DNA of 64,000 bases from JAGQYH01 sp041393015 (GCA_041393015.1 JAWKKV010000013.1:3404-67403), one strand, 5' to 3'. Shown: positions 7,582 to 16,896, counted from the stretch's first letter. Notes: generated from the letters alone by a model not told the origin. Numbers and translations: made by a program.

Positions 7582-8436
7582 TTATTTAGTGACAGTTTTT
7601 TGTTTCTTAATGGCTTTTATCCAAATGACAAGTCCTATAATCACCACAGGAATACTTAATACGTGTCCTGTATTTAAGCCCCAATAAGTTACATCTGCTG
7701 TTTTCCAGAATTCTAAGATAAATCTAGAACCAAATACGGTGACGAAGAAAGCGCCAAAAAGCATTCCCGGTGCAAACTTTCCTTTGGTTTTCCAGTAATA
7801 TCTAAATATAAATCCGAAAATGATGAAATAACAAATCGCTTCAAACAGCTGAACAGGAACTACCGGCACTGGATTTGGAGTGCGTTCAAATACAACTCCC
7901 CATTTACCATTGGTTGGAATGCCATTAATTTCAGAATTGAAAAAATTTCCCAATCGTATAAATCCACCTGCTAAAGCAACAGGAATGACAATTCGATCTA
8001 AAATCCATAAATAAGTATACTTTGGATTTATAATTTTCTGAATAGGAAAGAGTTTTTTATAATCGGAATGTTTTTTAACAAAAATGAATAATGCGATCAT
8101 GATACCAATTAAGGCGCCATGACTAGCTAATCCACCTTCCCAAACTTTTAATATCGAGAGAGGATTCTCTATGAAATAATAGTGGAAATCATAAAATAGA
8201 CAATGACCAATTCTTGCACCTAAAATAGTTCCGAGCAACATCGTCATAAAAAGATTGTCTAAATCATCTAGATTCTTTTTTTCATTTTCGAAAATGGCTT
8301 TTATAATATAGAAACCAGTTATAAAACTCAATGCCCATAGTAAACTATAATATCTTAAGCCAAATACAGAATTACCGAATTGAACAATTTCAGGTTTTAC
8401 ATTCCAGTGCCAAACAATTCCTAAAATATCTATCAT
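7582..8436 (-). CDS. lgt: prolipoprotein diacylglyceryl transferase
   Basis: 284 aa, normal family length. Transfers diacylglyceryl from phosphatidylglycerol to the lipobox cysteine of prelipoproteins in the inner membrane. The signature GGFIRLGNFFNSEINGIPT contains the invariant Arg and Asn. ARIGHCLFYD and VPVQLFEAICYF are also seen, with about seven hydrophobic helices. It sits 121 bp upstream (minus sense) of the PDZ gene, with the tandem GTTAAC repeat between them, and 32 bp after the Nramp-like gene. A TAnnTTTG element at 8442-8449 suggests its own promoter. Confidence 0.95.
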   Translation of the reverse strand: MIDILGIVWHWNVKPEIVQFGNSVFGLRYYSLLWALSFITGFYIIKAIFENEKKNLDDLDNLFMTMLLGTILGARIGHCLFYDFHYYFIENPLSILKVWEGGLASHGALIGIMIALFIFVKKHSDYKKLFPIQKIINPKYTYLWILDRIVIPVALAGGFIRLGNFFNSEINGIPTNGKWGVVFERTPNPVPVVPVQLFEAICYFIIFGFIFRYYWKTKGKFAPGMLFGAFFVTVFGSRFILEFWKTADVTYWGLNTGHVLSIPVVIIGLVIWIKAIKKQKTVTK

Positions 8437-8441
8437 GATGT

Positions 8442-8449
8442 CAAATGTA
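8442..8449 (-). promoter_or_regulatory. putative lgt promoter -7 element TACATTTG
   Basis: TAnnTTTG on the minus strand only 5 bp upstream of the lgt ATG, so the transcript would be nearly leaderless. Confidence 0.4.
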
Positions 8450-8468
8450 CAGTATTCAATAATAATGA

Positions 8469-9746
8469 TTAAAATAATTTGTGATAAAGAAAGAAAATAC
8501 TAAATCCAATAAGAAAAATAATACCGAGATAACTTAATATTTTCATCCAAAGCGGTGGACATTTATCTTGCTCTATATATTTTGCACTGACTAATTTAAA
8601 GTTTACAATTGCAATAATAGGAGAGATTAAGAATGATAAAGTCGTTGCAAAATCAACTAACAATGTGAGATTGCCCTTGAATCTCCATATGATAATAAAC
8701 CCGCCAATAGCTATAAGTATTAAGGAAGCTTGATATGCATATTTTATTTCTGATACCTTAAATGTATGGTTGGTTTTATCAATTTCCTTACTATTGATTA
8801 ATTCAACACATCTTTCTAAAGCTCTAGCATATCCATCAAACACAGCTATTGAAGTGCCAAACATTATTGAAAATCCGGCAGCAGCTATTATAAAATAACT
8901 CCATTGACCAATGGTTTGAGTATATAAGGTGACAACACTATTCGCAAACAAATGGCCTGCAGTGGGCATTTCAATTCCAGTGCCATAAATCATAAATGCC
9001 CCTAGGGTTAAAAAACAAATGGAAAGTAAAGCCGATACTAAATAACCAAAATTAAAGTCTACTAATGTTTCTTTCAAAGTAGGATGATAGCCGGTTTGTT
9101 TGATTCTTTCAATAGTCCAAAGGCTATTCCAACTAGATAGATCTAATGCAGTAGGCATCCATCCCATTAAGGCTATTAAAAATAAAATGCCTGCCTTATC
9201 CCAAACAACAGGTTTAACAAAATCCGGTAGCTTTTCCGCAGGACCGTTGAGGAGTGCTATCAAAAATGCCACTATTGTAGAAATCAATAAAACACTTCCA
9301 ATAATCTTGATCAAACCATCTAATGCCTTGTAATTACCTAAAAGTAGAATGAATAGACATATTCCAAAAAGTAATATAGGCGTGAATAGCTTAAAAGAAA
9401 TAACATTGCTAATGCCCAATAGGTTATCCATAAATCCTGCTGTTACAAATCCAACAGCGGCAGTCACAAAAAACATGGAGCCAATAGTAATGATAAAATA
9501 GAGCCATAGCATCCAATTGCCAATACGCTTGTAACCATCAATAATACTTTCTCCTTTAGCGTTGGCATATCTTGAAGCATATTCAAAAAAGGGATACTTC
9601 ATTAGATTAGCCAAAAGGATAAAACCTAAGAGCATAAATCCGTAGTCGGCACCCGCACGTGTAGATTGCACTAAATGCGATACACCAATTGCCGTAGAAG
9701 CAAATAAAATACCTGGTCCGAGAGTTTTCCAAAAGTTTTTATTCAT
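8469..9746 (-). CDS. Nramp-family-like divalent metal transporter
   Basis: 425 aa with about eleven hydrophobic helices, matching the LeuT-fold Nramp/SLC11 size. The N-terminus KTLGPGILFASTAIGVSHLVQSTRAGA aligns with Nramp helix 1. The canonical metal-binding DPGN is replaced by GVSH, and the helix-6 MPH motif is replaced by MPT (GWMPTALDLSSW). It therefore belongs to an atypical branch, and its substrate should not be assumed to be Mn or Fe; Nramp-related magnesium transporters are one precedent for altered motifs. It is divergent from the DUF1304 gene across a 36-bp gap. Confidence 0.8.
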   Translation of the reverse strand: MNKNFWKTLGPGILFASTAIGVSHLVQSTRAGADYGFMLLGFILLANLMKYPFFEYASRYANAKGESIIDGYKRIGNWMLWLYFIITIGSMFFVTAAVGFVTAGFMDNLLGISNVISFKLFTPILLFGICLFILLLGNYKALDGLIKIIGSVLLISTIVAFLIALLNGPAEKLPDFVKPVVWDKAGILFLIALMGWMPTALDLSSWNSLWTIERIKQTGYHPTLKETLVDFNFGYLVSALLSICFLTLGAFMIYGTGIEMPTAGHLFANSVVTLYTQTIGQWSYFIIAAAGFSIMFGTSIAVFDGYARALERCVELINSKEIDKTNHTFKVSEIKYAYQASLILIAIGGFIIIWRFKGNLTLLVDFATTLSFLISPIIAIVNFKLVSAKYIEQDKCPPLWMKILSYLGIIFLIGFSIFFLYHKLF

Positions 9747-9782
9747 ACTTGTTATCTTGGAGCTAAATTATAAAAATATACT

Positions 9783-10145
9783 ATGCATTTAGTCGCTAAA
9801 ATTCTCATTGCCGTAGTAGCAGTACAACATATATTCTTTCTATGGTTAGAAATGTTTGCATGGACAACCGCCGGACCAAAAGTTTTTGCGGGTTTTCCAA
9901 AAGATCTTTTTGGAAGAACTAAGCAAATGGCAGCCAATCAAGGATTGTATAATGGTTTTTTAGCTGCAGGATTGATTTGGTCCTTTTTTATTAAAGATAT
10001 AGTGTGGTCTCAAAATGTAGCTTTATTTTTTACTAGCTGTGTTATTGTTGCTGCTTTATATGGCGCCTATTCAGTAGATAAGAAGATATTTTTTGTTCAA
10101 GGGATTCCGGCTATACTAGCCACAATAGCTATGTTTGCGCTATAA
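9783..10145 (+). CDS. DUF1304 family membrane protein
   Basis: 120 aa with four hydrophobic helices. The family pattern is clear: HIFFLWLEMFAWTT near the N-terminus, then GLYNGFLAAGLIWSF. DUF1304 proteins are small inner-membrane proteins of unknown function. The start ATG lies 36 bp from the divergent Nramp-like gene, so the two share a regulatory gap. Nothing in the sequence reveals a substrate. Confidence 0.88.
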   Translation: MHLVAKILIAVVAVQHIFFLWLEMFAWTTAGPKVFAGFPKDLFGRTKQMAANQGLYNGFLAAGLIWSFFIKDIVWSQNVALFFTSCVIVAALYGAYSVDKKIFFVQGIPAILATIAMFAL

Positions 10146-10265
10146 TTAATTAATATACTTACAATTACAAATATTTAATATTGCAACAATTAAAATAGTT
10201 TACTAAATACCTAGTTTTGCTATTGTGATCAAAATAACTATATATTCATTATCAATCCTGAGGAA

Positions 10266-10312
10266 TAGGCCTATGGCCTAAATAGTATTTTTTCCTTAAT
10301 AGGCATTTGCCT
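10266..10312. promoter_or_regulatory. two short palindromes upstream of the arginine operon
   Basis: TAGGCC-tat-GGCCTA (10266-10280) and AGGC-attt-GCCT (10301-10312) lie in the 212-bp gap before the GTG start at 10358. They could be operator or leader hairpins. No ArgR-box match was found nearby. Confidence 0.3.
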
Positions 10313-10357
10313 CTTTATTTTCCTTTTTTTCTTCAATTTCGACTTAAATTTTTAAAA

Positions 10358-10936
10358 GTGAGTTCATCAACTTTCTCATTTACGGTAACCATAGCAACTT
10401 CAGATCATTATCAGTATGCTGAAGCTATTTGTGATATGATAGCAGATGCTGCTAAAAAAAGAGGTACAGGTATTGCCAAGAGAACACCTGAATACGTTCA
10501 AACCAAAATGGAAGAAGGCAAAGCGATAATTGCTTTGGAAAACCAAACTGGTGAATTAGCAGGTTTTTGCTATATAGAAGCCTGGGGCGCACTAGGCTAT
10601 GTAGCCAACTCAGGACTGATTGTTAATGAGAATTTTAGAAACCAAGGGTTAGCGCTTCAAATTAAAAGTAAGGCATTTGAACTCACAAGAATGAAATATC
10701 CAAACGCTAAATTATTTGGTATTACAACCAGTTTAGCAGTAATGAAGATCAATTCTCATTTAGGTTACAAACCGGTTACATTTTCAGAATTAACCGATGA
10801 TGAGGCCTTTTGGAAAGGGTGTGGCGGTTGTGTCAACTACGATATCCTTCAACGCACCAATAAAAGTATATGCCTATGTACGGGCATGTTATATGATCCG
10901 GAGAAAGAAAATAAAGATAAAAAGGACAATCTCTAA
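10358..10936 (+). CDS. GNAT-family N-acyltransferase, probable glutamate N-acyltransferase of arginine synthesis
   Basis: 192 aa from a GTG start at 10358. The longer frame would need a TTG at 10307 and adds an unconvincing Phe-rich leader, so I prefer the GTG. The GNAT acyl-CoA-binding motif is seen as NENFRNQGLALQIKSKAF, preceded by AGFCYIEAWGALGYVANSGLIV. The Cys-rich stretch FWKGCGGCVNYDIL...CLCTGML near the C-terminus is typical of this Bacteroidota branch. It is first in the operon, 17 bp before argG. By position it should supply N-acetyl- or N-succinyl-glutamate, replacing ArgA/ArgJ. The acyl donor cannot be read from sequence. Confidence 0.8.
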   Translation: MSSSTFSFTVTIATSDHYQYAEAICDMIADAAKKRGTGIAKRTPEYVQTKMEEGKAIIALENQTGELAGFCYIEAWGALGYVANSGLIVNENFRNQGLALQIKSKAFELTRMKYPNAKLFGITTSLAVMKINSHLGYKPVTFSELTDDEAFWKGCGGCVNYDILQRTNKSICLCTGMLYDPEKENKDKKDNL

Positions 10937-10953
10937 TAATTGAAATAATAAAG

Positions 10954-12156
10954 ATGAAGAAGAAAGTAGTGTTAGCATACAGTGGTGGTTTAGATACTTC
11001 CTATTGTGCAAAATATTTAAGTGCTGAAAGAGATCTTGAAGTATATGCTTTAACCGTAAACACTGGTGGATTTACGAAAGAAGAAATTGAAGCCATTGAA
11101 GAAAGAGCTAAGTATTTAGGGGTAGCGCACTATGAAGTTCAAGATGTACGATATGATTATTACGAGCGTTGTATCAAATATCTAATCTTTGGAAATGTAT
11201 TAAAAAACAATACCTATCCTTTATCTGTCAGTGCAGAAAGAGTTTTTCAGGCGATGGCAGTGGCTGAATATGCCAAGCAAATTGGAGCAGAATATGTGGC
11301 GCATGGCAGTACTGGTGCTGGAAATGATCAAGTACGTTTTGATATGATTTTCAATATCGTAGTGCCGGATGCTGAGATTATTACACCTATTAGAGACATG
11401 AAATTGTCTAGAGAAGAAGAAGTAGCCTATTTAAAAAAGCACGGAGTGGAAATTGATGCTACTAAAGCTATCTATTCTATTAATCAAGGTATTTGGGGAA
11501 CCTCTGTCGGAGGTAAGGAAACGTTGACTTCGCACAGCAGCTTACCCGAAACGGCTTATCCAACACAAAAAACTACCGACGAACCATTAAACATTGAATT
11601 GGAGTTTTTTAAAGGAGAACCGGTTAAAGTAAATGGAGATTTCTTTGGTCATCCAACAGAATTAATTGAATGGTTGAATCAATTAGCAGCACCTTATGCT
11701 ATCGGTCGAGATATTCATGTTGGGGATACTATTATAGGGATTAAAGGAAGAGTAGGTTTTGAAGCTGCTGCGCCAATGATTATTATTAAAGCGCATCATC
11801 TATTGGAAAAACATGTATTGACCAAACAACAATTGATTTGGAAGGATCAATTGTCAAATCCTTATGGTAATTTTTTACATGAAGGACAGTTTTATGAACC
11901 GGTGATGCGTGATTTTGAAGCATTTTTAGAAAGTACACAAGAGCATGTTACCGGAAAAGTATTCATTAAACTGAAACCATATACTTTTGAGTTATTGGGA
12001 ATCGAATCTGATTTTGACTTAATGAGCAGTAAGTTTGGAAGCTATGGCGAAGTAAATAATGCTTGGAGCGGTGAAGATGTTAAAGGATTTGCCAAGATAT
12101 TCTCGAATCAAATTATGATTCACCGAAAAATTAAAGAAAGTAATGAACAAACTTAG
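10954..12156 (+). CDS. argG: argininosuccinate synthase
   Basis: 400 aa. Condenses citrulline and aspartate with ATP to argininosuccinate in the cytoplasm. The P-loop-like N-terminus KVVLAYSGGLDTSYCAKYL, AHGSTGAGNDQVRFD and AIYSINQGIWGTSVGGKE are ArgG signatures. Its 3' end overlaps argC by 14 bp. Length and motifs are normal and the frame is intact. Confidence 0.97.
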   Translation: MKKKVVLAYSGGLDTSYCAKYLSAERDLEVYALTVNTGGFTKEEIEAIEERAKYLGVAHYEVQDVRYDYYERCIKYLIFGNVLKNNTYPLSVSAERVFQAMAVAEYAKQIGAEYVAHGSTGAGNDQVRFDMIFNIVVPDAEIITPIRDMKLSREEEVAYLKKHGVEIDATKAIYSINQGIWGTSVGGKETLTSHSSLPETAYPTQKTTDEPLNIELEFFKGEPVKVNGDFFGHPTELIEWLNQLAAPYAIGRDIHVGDTIIGIKGRVGFEAAAPMIIIKAHHLLEKHVLTKQQLIWKDQLSNPYGNFLHEGQFYEPVMRDFEAFLESTQEHVTGKVFIKLKPYTFELLGIESDFDLMSSKFGSYGEVNNAWSGEDVKGFAKIFSNQIMIHRKIKESNEQT

Positions 12157-13114
12157 AACAGGAATTGTAGGAGCTGCTGGTTATACAGGTGGAGAATTAA
12201 TTAGAATTTTATTGAATCATCCCAATGTTGAATTGGTCTATGCATCTAGTCGTTCTCAAGCAGGTAAAAAAGTGTCTTCTGTACATGATGATTTAGTTGG
12301 ACAAACCAACTTATCTTTCTCAGATGAATACATCACCAACCTTGATGTGGTTTTTATTTGTTTGCCACACGGTCATTCAAAAGACTTCTTTAAAAAAATA
12401 TCATTCCCATCAGAAACCATTGTAATTGATTTAAGTAACGACTTTAGACTAAAAGCCGATGCCGGCGATTTTGTTTATGGTTTACCTGAATTGAATACAA
12501 CTCAAATAACAAAAGCTAACAAAATAGCCAATCCAGGTTGTTTTGCTACGGCTATTCAATTAGCTTTGCTACCATTGGCCGCCAATAATTTGTTATCCAA
12601 TGAAATTCATATTAGTGCCATCACTGGAAGTACAGGAGCAGGAGTGAAGCCGTTAGCTACCACACATTTTACATGGAGAAACAACAATATGTCGGTTTAC
12701 AAGGCATTTCAACATCAACATTTAGAAGAAATTTCGCAAAGTATTAATCAATTGCAGGCTACATTTAATAAGGCAATCAACTTTATTCCATACCGTGGGG
12801 ATTTTACAAGAGGGATTATTGCTACTGTTTACACAGATTTTAGTGGAAGCGAAGAAGAAGCTTATCAACTATACGAAAAATATTATGTTGATGCACAATT
12901 TGTACATATCAGTAAAGAGAATATTCATTTAAAGCAAGTGGTGAATACTAACAATAATTTGCTTCACTTAGAGGTGCATGATAATAAACTAATGATTATA
13001 AGTATCATAGATAATTTAATCAAAGGTGCTAGCGGACAAGCAGTTCAGAATTTGAATATTAGAATGGGATGGTCAGAAGATTTAGGATTAAGGCTAAAAG
13101 CTGCTATGTTTTAA
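12143..13114 (+). CDS. argC: N-acetyl-gamma-glutamyl-phosphate reductase
   Basis: 323 aa. NADPH-dependent reduction of N-acylglutamyl phosphate to the semialdehyde. The N-terminal nucleotide-binding loop is GIVGAAGYTGGELIRIL. The catalytic cysteine is in IANPGCFATAIQLAL, and HPNVELVYASSRSQAG is family-typical. The start overlaps argG. In Bacteroidota the natural acyl group may be succinyl or acetyl. Confidence 0.96.
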   Translation: MNKLRTGIVGAAGYTGGELIRILLNHPNVELVYASSRSQAGKKVSSVHDDLVGQTNLSFSDEYITNLDVVFICLPHGHSKDFFKKISFPSETIVIDLSNDFRLKADAGDFVYGLPELNTTQITKANKIANPGCFATAIQLALLPLAANNLLSNEIHISAITGSTGAGVKPLATTHFTWRNNNMSVYKAFQHQHLEEISQSINQLQATFNKAINFIPYRGDFTRGIIATVYTDFSGSEEEAYQLYEKYYVDAQFVHISKENIHLKQVVNTNNNLLHLEVHDNKLMIISIIDNLIKGASGQAVQNLNIRMGWSEDLGLRLKAAMF

Positions 13115-13159
13115 GGGAAAAAGGTAAGTTAAGTAAGAAAGTAAGTAAAAATATAGACT

Positions 13160-14299
13160 ATGAAATTATTTCCAGTATATCCACTTTTTGATATTGAATT
13201 AGTGAAGGGCAAAGGTGCGAATGTTTACGATTCAAATGGTCAAGAATATCTTGATTTGTACGGTGGACATGCCGTTATTTCGGTTGGACATGGACATAAA
13301 GCTTATAAAAAGGCGATAAAAAAACAATTGGGACAATTAGCTTATTATTCCAATTCTGTGAAACTACCTATTCAAGATAAATTGGCTAAGAAGTTAGGAA
13401 AAGTTAGTGGCTATAAAGATTACAGTTTATTCCTTTGTAACTCCGGAGCAGAGGCCATTGAGAATGCTTTAAAAATAGCCTCTTTTCAAACTAAGAAAAG
13501 AATTATAATTACTTTTGAAGGAGGTTTTCATGGCAGAACATCGGGCGCTGTAGCGGTAACGGATAACAAAAAAATTCAAGCTTTGGTGAATCCATCAGAA
13601 CATGTAGTCACCATTCCATTCAATAACATCAATGTATTGCGTGGCGCTTTAAACGCTTATGAAAATGAGATTGCGGCAGTGATCATTGAACCCATACAAG
13701 GGGTAAATGGCATTCAAGTGGCCGACATTTCTTATTTAATTGAATTGGAACAACTGTGCAAGGAAGCTGGAATCTTGCTAATTGCAGATGAAGTGCAAGC
13801 GGGTTACGCACGAACCGGGGAGTTTTTTAGTCACCAACACGCCGGTATTAAACCGCATTTAATCACGGTTGCAAAAGGTATGGGAAATGGTTTCCCAATT
13901 GGTGGTGTTTTAATTCATCCTGAAATTGACGCTTGGGCAGGAATGCTTGGCACTACTTTCGGAGGCAATCCTCTCGCTTGTGCAGCTGCTCTTTCTGTAT
14001 TGAATATTATGGAGGATGAGGAATTACAAAAAAATGCTACAAAATTGGGTGATTATCTAAAAAATGAATTACAACAATTACCTAAAGTAAAAGAAGTTAG
14101 AGGCAGAGGTTTAATGATAGGGATTGAGTTTGACTTTCCAATTAAGGAATTAAGAGAAAAATTACTGTATAAGCATCACATCTTAACTGGCAGCGCTAAA
14201 CAACCTAATGTGTTGCGAATTTTACCGCCATTAAATATCAAAAAGAAACAACTAGATCAATTTTTACAGGCATTAAGTAAAAGTTTAAAAAATCTATAA
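13160..14299 (+). CDS. argD: acetylornithine/succinylornithine aminotransferase
   Basis: 379 aa, class-III PLP aminotransferase. Seen: NSGAEAIENALKIA (PLP phosphate), GGFHGRT, IADEVQAGYARTGEFF, and the Schiff-base lysine in ITVAKGMGNGFPIGGVLI. Converts N-acyl-glutamate semialdehyde to N-acylornithine. It lies 45 bp after argC and 1 bp before the carbamoyltransferase gene, so it is part of one transcription unit. Confidence 0.95.
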   Translation: MKLFPVYPLFDIELVKGKGANVYDSNGQEYLDLYGGHAVISVGHGHKAYKKAIKKQLGQLAYYSNSVKLPIQDKLAKKLGKVSGYKDYSLFLCNSGAEAIENALKIASFQTKKRIIITFEGGFHGRTSGAVAVTDNKKIQALVNPSEHVVTIPFNNINVLRGALNAYENEIAAVIIEPIQGVNGIQVADISYLIELEQLCKEAGILLIADEVQAGYARTGEFFSHQHAGIKPHLITVAKGMGNGFPIGGVLIHPEIDAWAGMLGTTFGGNPLACAAALSVLNIMEDEELQKNATKLGDYLKNELQQLPKVKEVRGRGLMIGIEFDFPIKELREKLLYKHHILTGSAKQPNVLRILPPLNIKKKQLDQFLQALSKSLKNL

Positions 14300-14300
14300 A

Positions 14301-15248
14301 ATGAAAAATTATCTATCTGTCAAAGATGTAGAAGATGTAACCGCATTGGCCAATAATGCGCTAATGTTAAAAAACGATCCTTATACACATAAATCAATTG
14401 GCGAAAATAAAACCATGGTTTTACTCTTCTTGAATCCAAGTTTAAGAACAAGATTGAGCACGCAAAAGGCAGCATTAAATTTAGGCATGCATTGTATTGT
14501 AATGAATGTCGGTCAAGATGGTTGGAATTTGGAGTTGGAAGATGGTATAGTAATGAACGGCAATAATGCTGAACATATTAAGGAAGCAGCAGCCGTTATT
14601 AGCCAATATGCAGATGTAATTGGCTTGCGAACTTTTGCTGGATTAACTGACAGAGCAAAAGATTATAATGAATTTGTTTTAAGTCAATTTGTAAAGCATG
14701 CTACTGTGCCCGTTGTCAATATGGAATCGGCAACGGTACACCCGTTACAATCTTTAGCAGATTTAGTAACCATTAAGGAGTTTCAAAAAGTAGATAGACC
14801 GAATGTAGTTTTAACTTGGGCGCCACATCCAAGAGCATTACCGCAAGCAGTAGGCAATAGTTTTGTGGAGTGGATGCAGCATGCCAATGTAAATTTTAGT
14901 ATTACCAATCCTGTTGGTTACGATCTTGCCCCTGAGTTTGTAAAAAGTACGCCAATTATTCATAATCAAGAGGAAGCTTTTAAAAATGCTGATTTCATCT
15001 ATGCTAAGAATTGGTCCTCTTATGACAACTATGGACAGATTTTGGATATTAAAGAAAATTGGACGGTAACAGAAGAAAAAATGGCATTGACCAATGATGC
15101 TTATTTTATGCATTGTCTTCCGGTAAGAAGAAATGTTGTGGTCAATGATGGTGTTATTGACAGCCCAAATTCATTGGTAATTCAACAAGCAGGCAATAGA
15201 GAATGGGCAGCACAATCGGTTATAAAGAAGATTCTGGAATCGCTATAG
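14301..15248 (+). CDS. argF': N-acyl-ornithine carbamoyltransferase (acetyl or succinyl)
   Basis: 315 aa. Transfers carbamoyl from carbamoyl phosphate to N-acylornithine. The carbamoyl-phosphate motif appears as FLNPSLRTRLST, instead of the STRTR of ordinary ornithine carbamoyltransferases. HPLQSLADLVTI and MHCLPVRRNVVV complete the family set. The position that is a substrate-determining Pro in the Bacteroides fragilis succinyl enzyme appears to be Ala here (GNNAEH, residue 90; aligned from memory). The 3' end overlaps the convergent DUF2867 gene by 29 bp. Confidence 0.92.
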   Translation: MKNYLSVKDVEDVTALANNALMLKNDPYTHKSIGENKTMVLLFLNPSLRTRLSTQKAALNLGMHCIVMNVGQDGWNLELEDGIVMNGNNAEHIKEAAAVISQYADVIGLRTFAGLTDRAKDYNEFVLSQFVKHATVPVVNMESATVHPLQSLADLVTIKEFQKVDRPNVVLTWAPHPRALPQAVGNSFVEWMQHANVNFSITNPVGYDLAPEFVKSTPIIHNQEEAFKNADFIYAKNWSSYDNYGQILDIKENWTVTEEKMALTNDAYFMHCLPVRRNVVVNDGVIDSPNSLVIQQAGNREWAAQSVIKKILESL

Positions 15249-16665
15249 GCGCCATTGTTAACTTTTTAAGCATATTGCTGAAAATTCCATTGTGAAATGG
15301 ATAAACAGAATACCAATACAATCTTCCCCAAATACCTTTTGGTCTGAAAGTAGCCGTTTGTTGCAGTTGATCGCCAACTACTTTAAACTCTAACCAAGCT
15401 TCGCCCGGTAATTTCATTTCTGCAAATAACAATAATCTTCCTTCCTCTTTGTTGGCATATAAAACGCGCCAAAAGTCAACGGCATCTCCAGCTGAAATGC
15501 TATTTACGCTTGCTCTGCCTCGTCTCAAACCAACACCCCCAAAAAGTTGATCGATAAAACCTCTCAGTTCCCAAAGCCAATCGGCGTGATACCAACCCGT
15601 TTCGCCACCAATTCGCCAAATTCTATCCATTGTGGTGGAACGATCCATCATAGGTTGTATTCTTTGATCTACAAAACAACCATTGGTAGGAACCTTTAAA
15701 AAATCGGATAAATTTTTATTTAAAGTGCCACTCACTAACGAATCTTTCCAGCTAGAGATAATTTGATCATCCTGAATAACGGCAAAGGTTTTCTCCAATG
15801 CAAGTTCGTATGGAATAGGCTGAATATCTAAAATTTCATTGATGTTACTCGGTCGGCAAATCACTTCCACTTTCATACTGGCTACTAATGCAGAAGCCAA
15901 TTGATATGAGGTTGAAGTAATAAAATACAACCAATAGGAGGAGAGTTTGGGCGTCATGACAGGAACGGTTAGAATAGCCAGTTTCAGCTTTCTAACTTTA
16001 GCATACACTTGTAACATTTCTTTGTAAGAAAGGATATCCGGACCTCCAATATCAAAATTTTGATTATAAGTTTTTTCGTTGAATAAGGATTTGCTTAAGA
16101 ACGCTATCACATCAATAATCCCAATAGGCTGACACTTTGTTTTTAACCATTTGGGAGCAATCATTACTGGCAACTTTTCTACCAAATCTCTAATGATCTC
16201 GAAAGAAGAACTTCCGGAACCAATAATAATTCCGGCGCGTAATGTGGTTAAATTGTATGAACCTTTACCCAATTCATCTTCCACTGCTTTTCTACTAGAC
16301 AAATGCTTGGATAGCGTATCTTCATTGACAATTCCGCTTAGATAGATAGTATGTTTTAGATTGGTATTTTGAGTAGCTTGCCAAAAATTGGTCGCGCAAG
16401 TCATTTCTAATGCCTGATATTCAGCTGAACTCGACATAGAATGAATCAAATAATAGGCTCCATCAATGTCTTTAGGAATATTTTCAAGCGTTTCTTTTTT
16501 TAAGAAGTCTGCCTCAATCACTTCAACATTAGCCTTTAAAACTTCTGGCACCTTAAAGCGATTCACATCTCTAACGCAACAAACGACTTGATGTCCATTT
16601 TTAACCAAAACAGGTAACAATCTTTTACCAATATATCCATTTGCACCAGTGAGTAATATCTTCAT
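15220..16665 (-). CDS. NAD(P)-binding oxidoreductase with C-terminal DUF2867 domain
   Basis: 481 aa. The N-terminal extended-SDR Rossmann domain starts KILLTGANGYIGKRLLPVL, with GAYYLIHSMSSSAEYQALE further on. The C-terminal 160 residues (GWYHADWLWELRGFIDQLFGGVGLRRGR, LFAEMKLPGEAWLEFKV, FRPKGIWGRLYWYSVYPFH) are the DUF2867/SRPBCC-like domain. It is the last gene of the minus-strand flavin/photolyase run, 68 bp after DUF2256, and it converges on argF' with a 29-bp coding overlap. The substrate is unknown. Confidence 0.85.
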   Translation of the reverse strand: MKILLTGANGYIGKRLLPVLVKNGHQVVCCVRDVNRFKVPEVLKANVEVIEADFLKKETLENIPKDIDGAYYLIHSMSSSAEYQALEMTCATNFWQATQNTNLKHTIYLSGIVNEDTLSKHLSSRKAVEDELGKGSYNLTTLRAGIIIGSGSSSFEIIRDLVEKLPVMIAPKWLKTKCQPIGIIDVIAFLSKSLFNEKTYNQNFDIGGPDILSYKEMLQVYAKVRKLKLAILTVPVMTPKLSSYWLYFITSTSYQLASALVASMKVEVICRPSNINEILDIQPIPYELALEKTFAVIQDDQIISSWKDSLVSGTLNKNLSDFLKVPTNGCFVDQRIQPMMDRSTTMDRIWRIGGETGWYHADWLWELRGFIDQLFGGVGLRRGRASVNSISAGDAVDFWRVLYANKEEGRLLLFAEMKLPGEAWLEFKVVGDQLQQTATFRPKGIWGRLYWYSVYPFHNGIFSNMLKKLTMAPIAIPESSL

Positions 16666-16733
16666 ATCTTATCTAACATTTGAAACAGCTAATTGTTTGA
16701 TAGGCTCTTTCCTAAAGTTACCGAAAAAAAGTT

Positions 16734-16889
16734 CTAAGAGTTGCTATGAGTATGAAGTTTATTTTTATTCCGTCTGCACTTTTCACTGCAATATTTCACT
16801 TCCTCCCAATTGCTTTTCCATTTTTTACGCCAAGTGAAAGGCCTTTTACAATGCAGGCATATTTTTGAAGGTAGATTTTCCTTTTTCAT
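16734..16889 (-). CDS. DUF2256 zinc-ribbon-like small protein
   Basis: 51 aa from the ATG at 16889; the longer frame would extend into the upstream reductase gene. The Cys pattern ICLHCKRPFTWRKKWKSNWEEVKYCSEKCR, paraphrased as CxxC...CxxxC with the family WRKKW core, is diagnostic of DUF2256. These proteins often accompany, or are fused to, cryptochrome/photolyase genes. It starts 7 bp after the flavin-reductase stop. The function is unknown; a metal-binding mini-domain is likely. Confidence 0.88.
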   Translation of the reverse strand: MKKENLPSKICLHCKRPFTWRKKWKSNWEEVKYCSEKCRRNKNKLHTHSNS

Positions 16890-16896
16890 GGTTGGA

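Noticed and set aside
10307..10357. Longer N-terminus for the GNAT gene
   Set aside because: Requires a TTG start and adds a Phe-rich segment overlapping a palindrome; the GTG at 10358 gives a normal family N-terminus.
10146..10357. ArgR operator upstream of the arginine operon
   Set aside because: No convincing ATTCA/TGAAT palindrome was found; only unrelated GC-rich palindromes occur.
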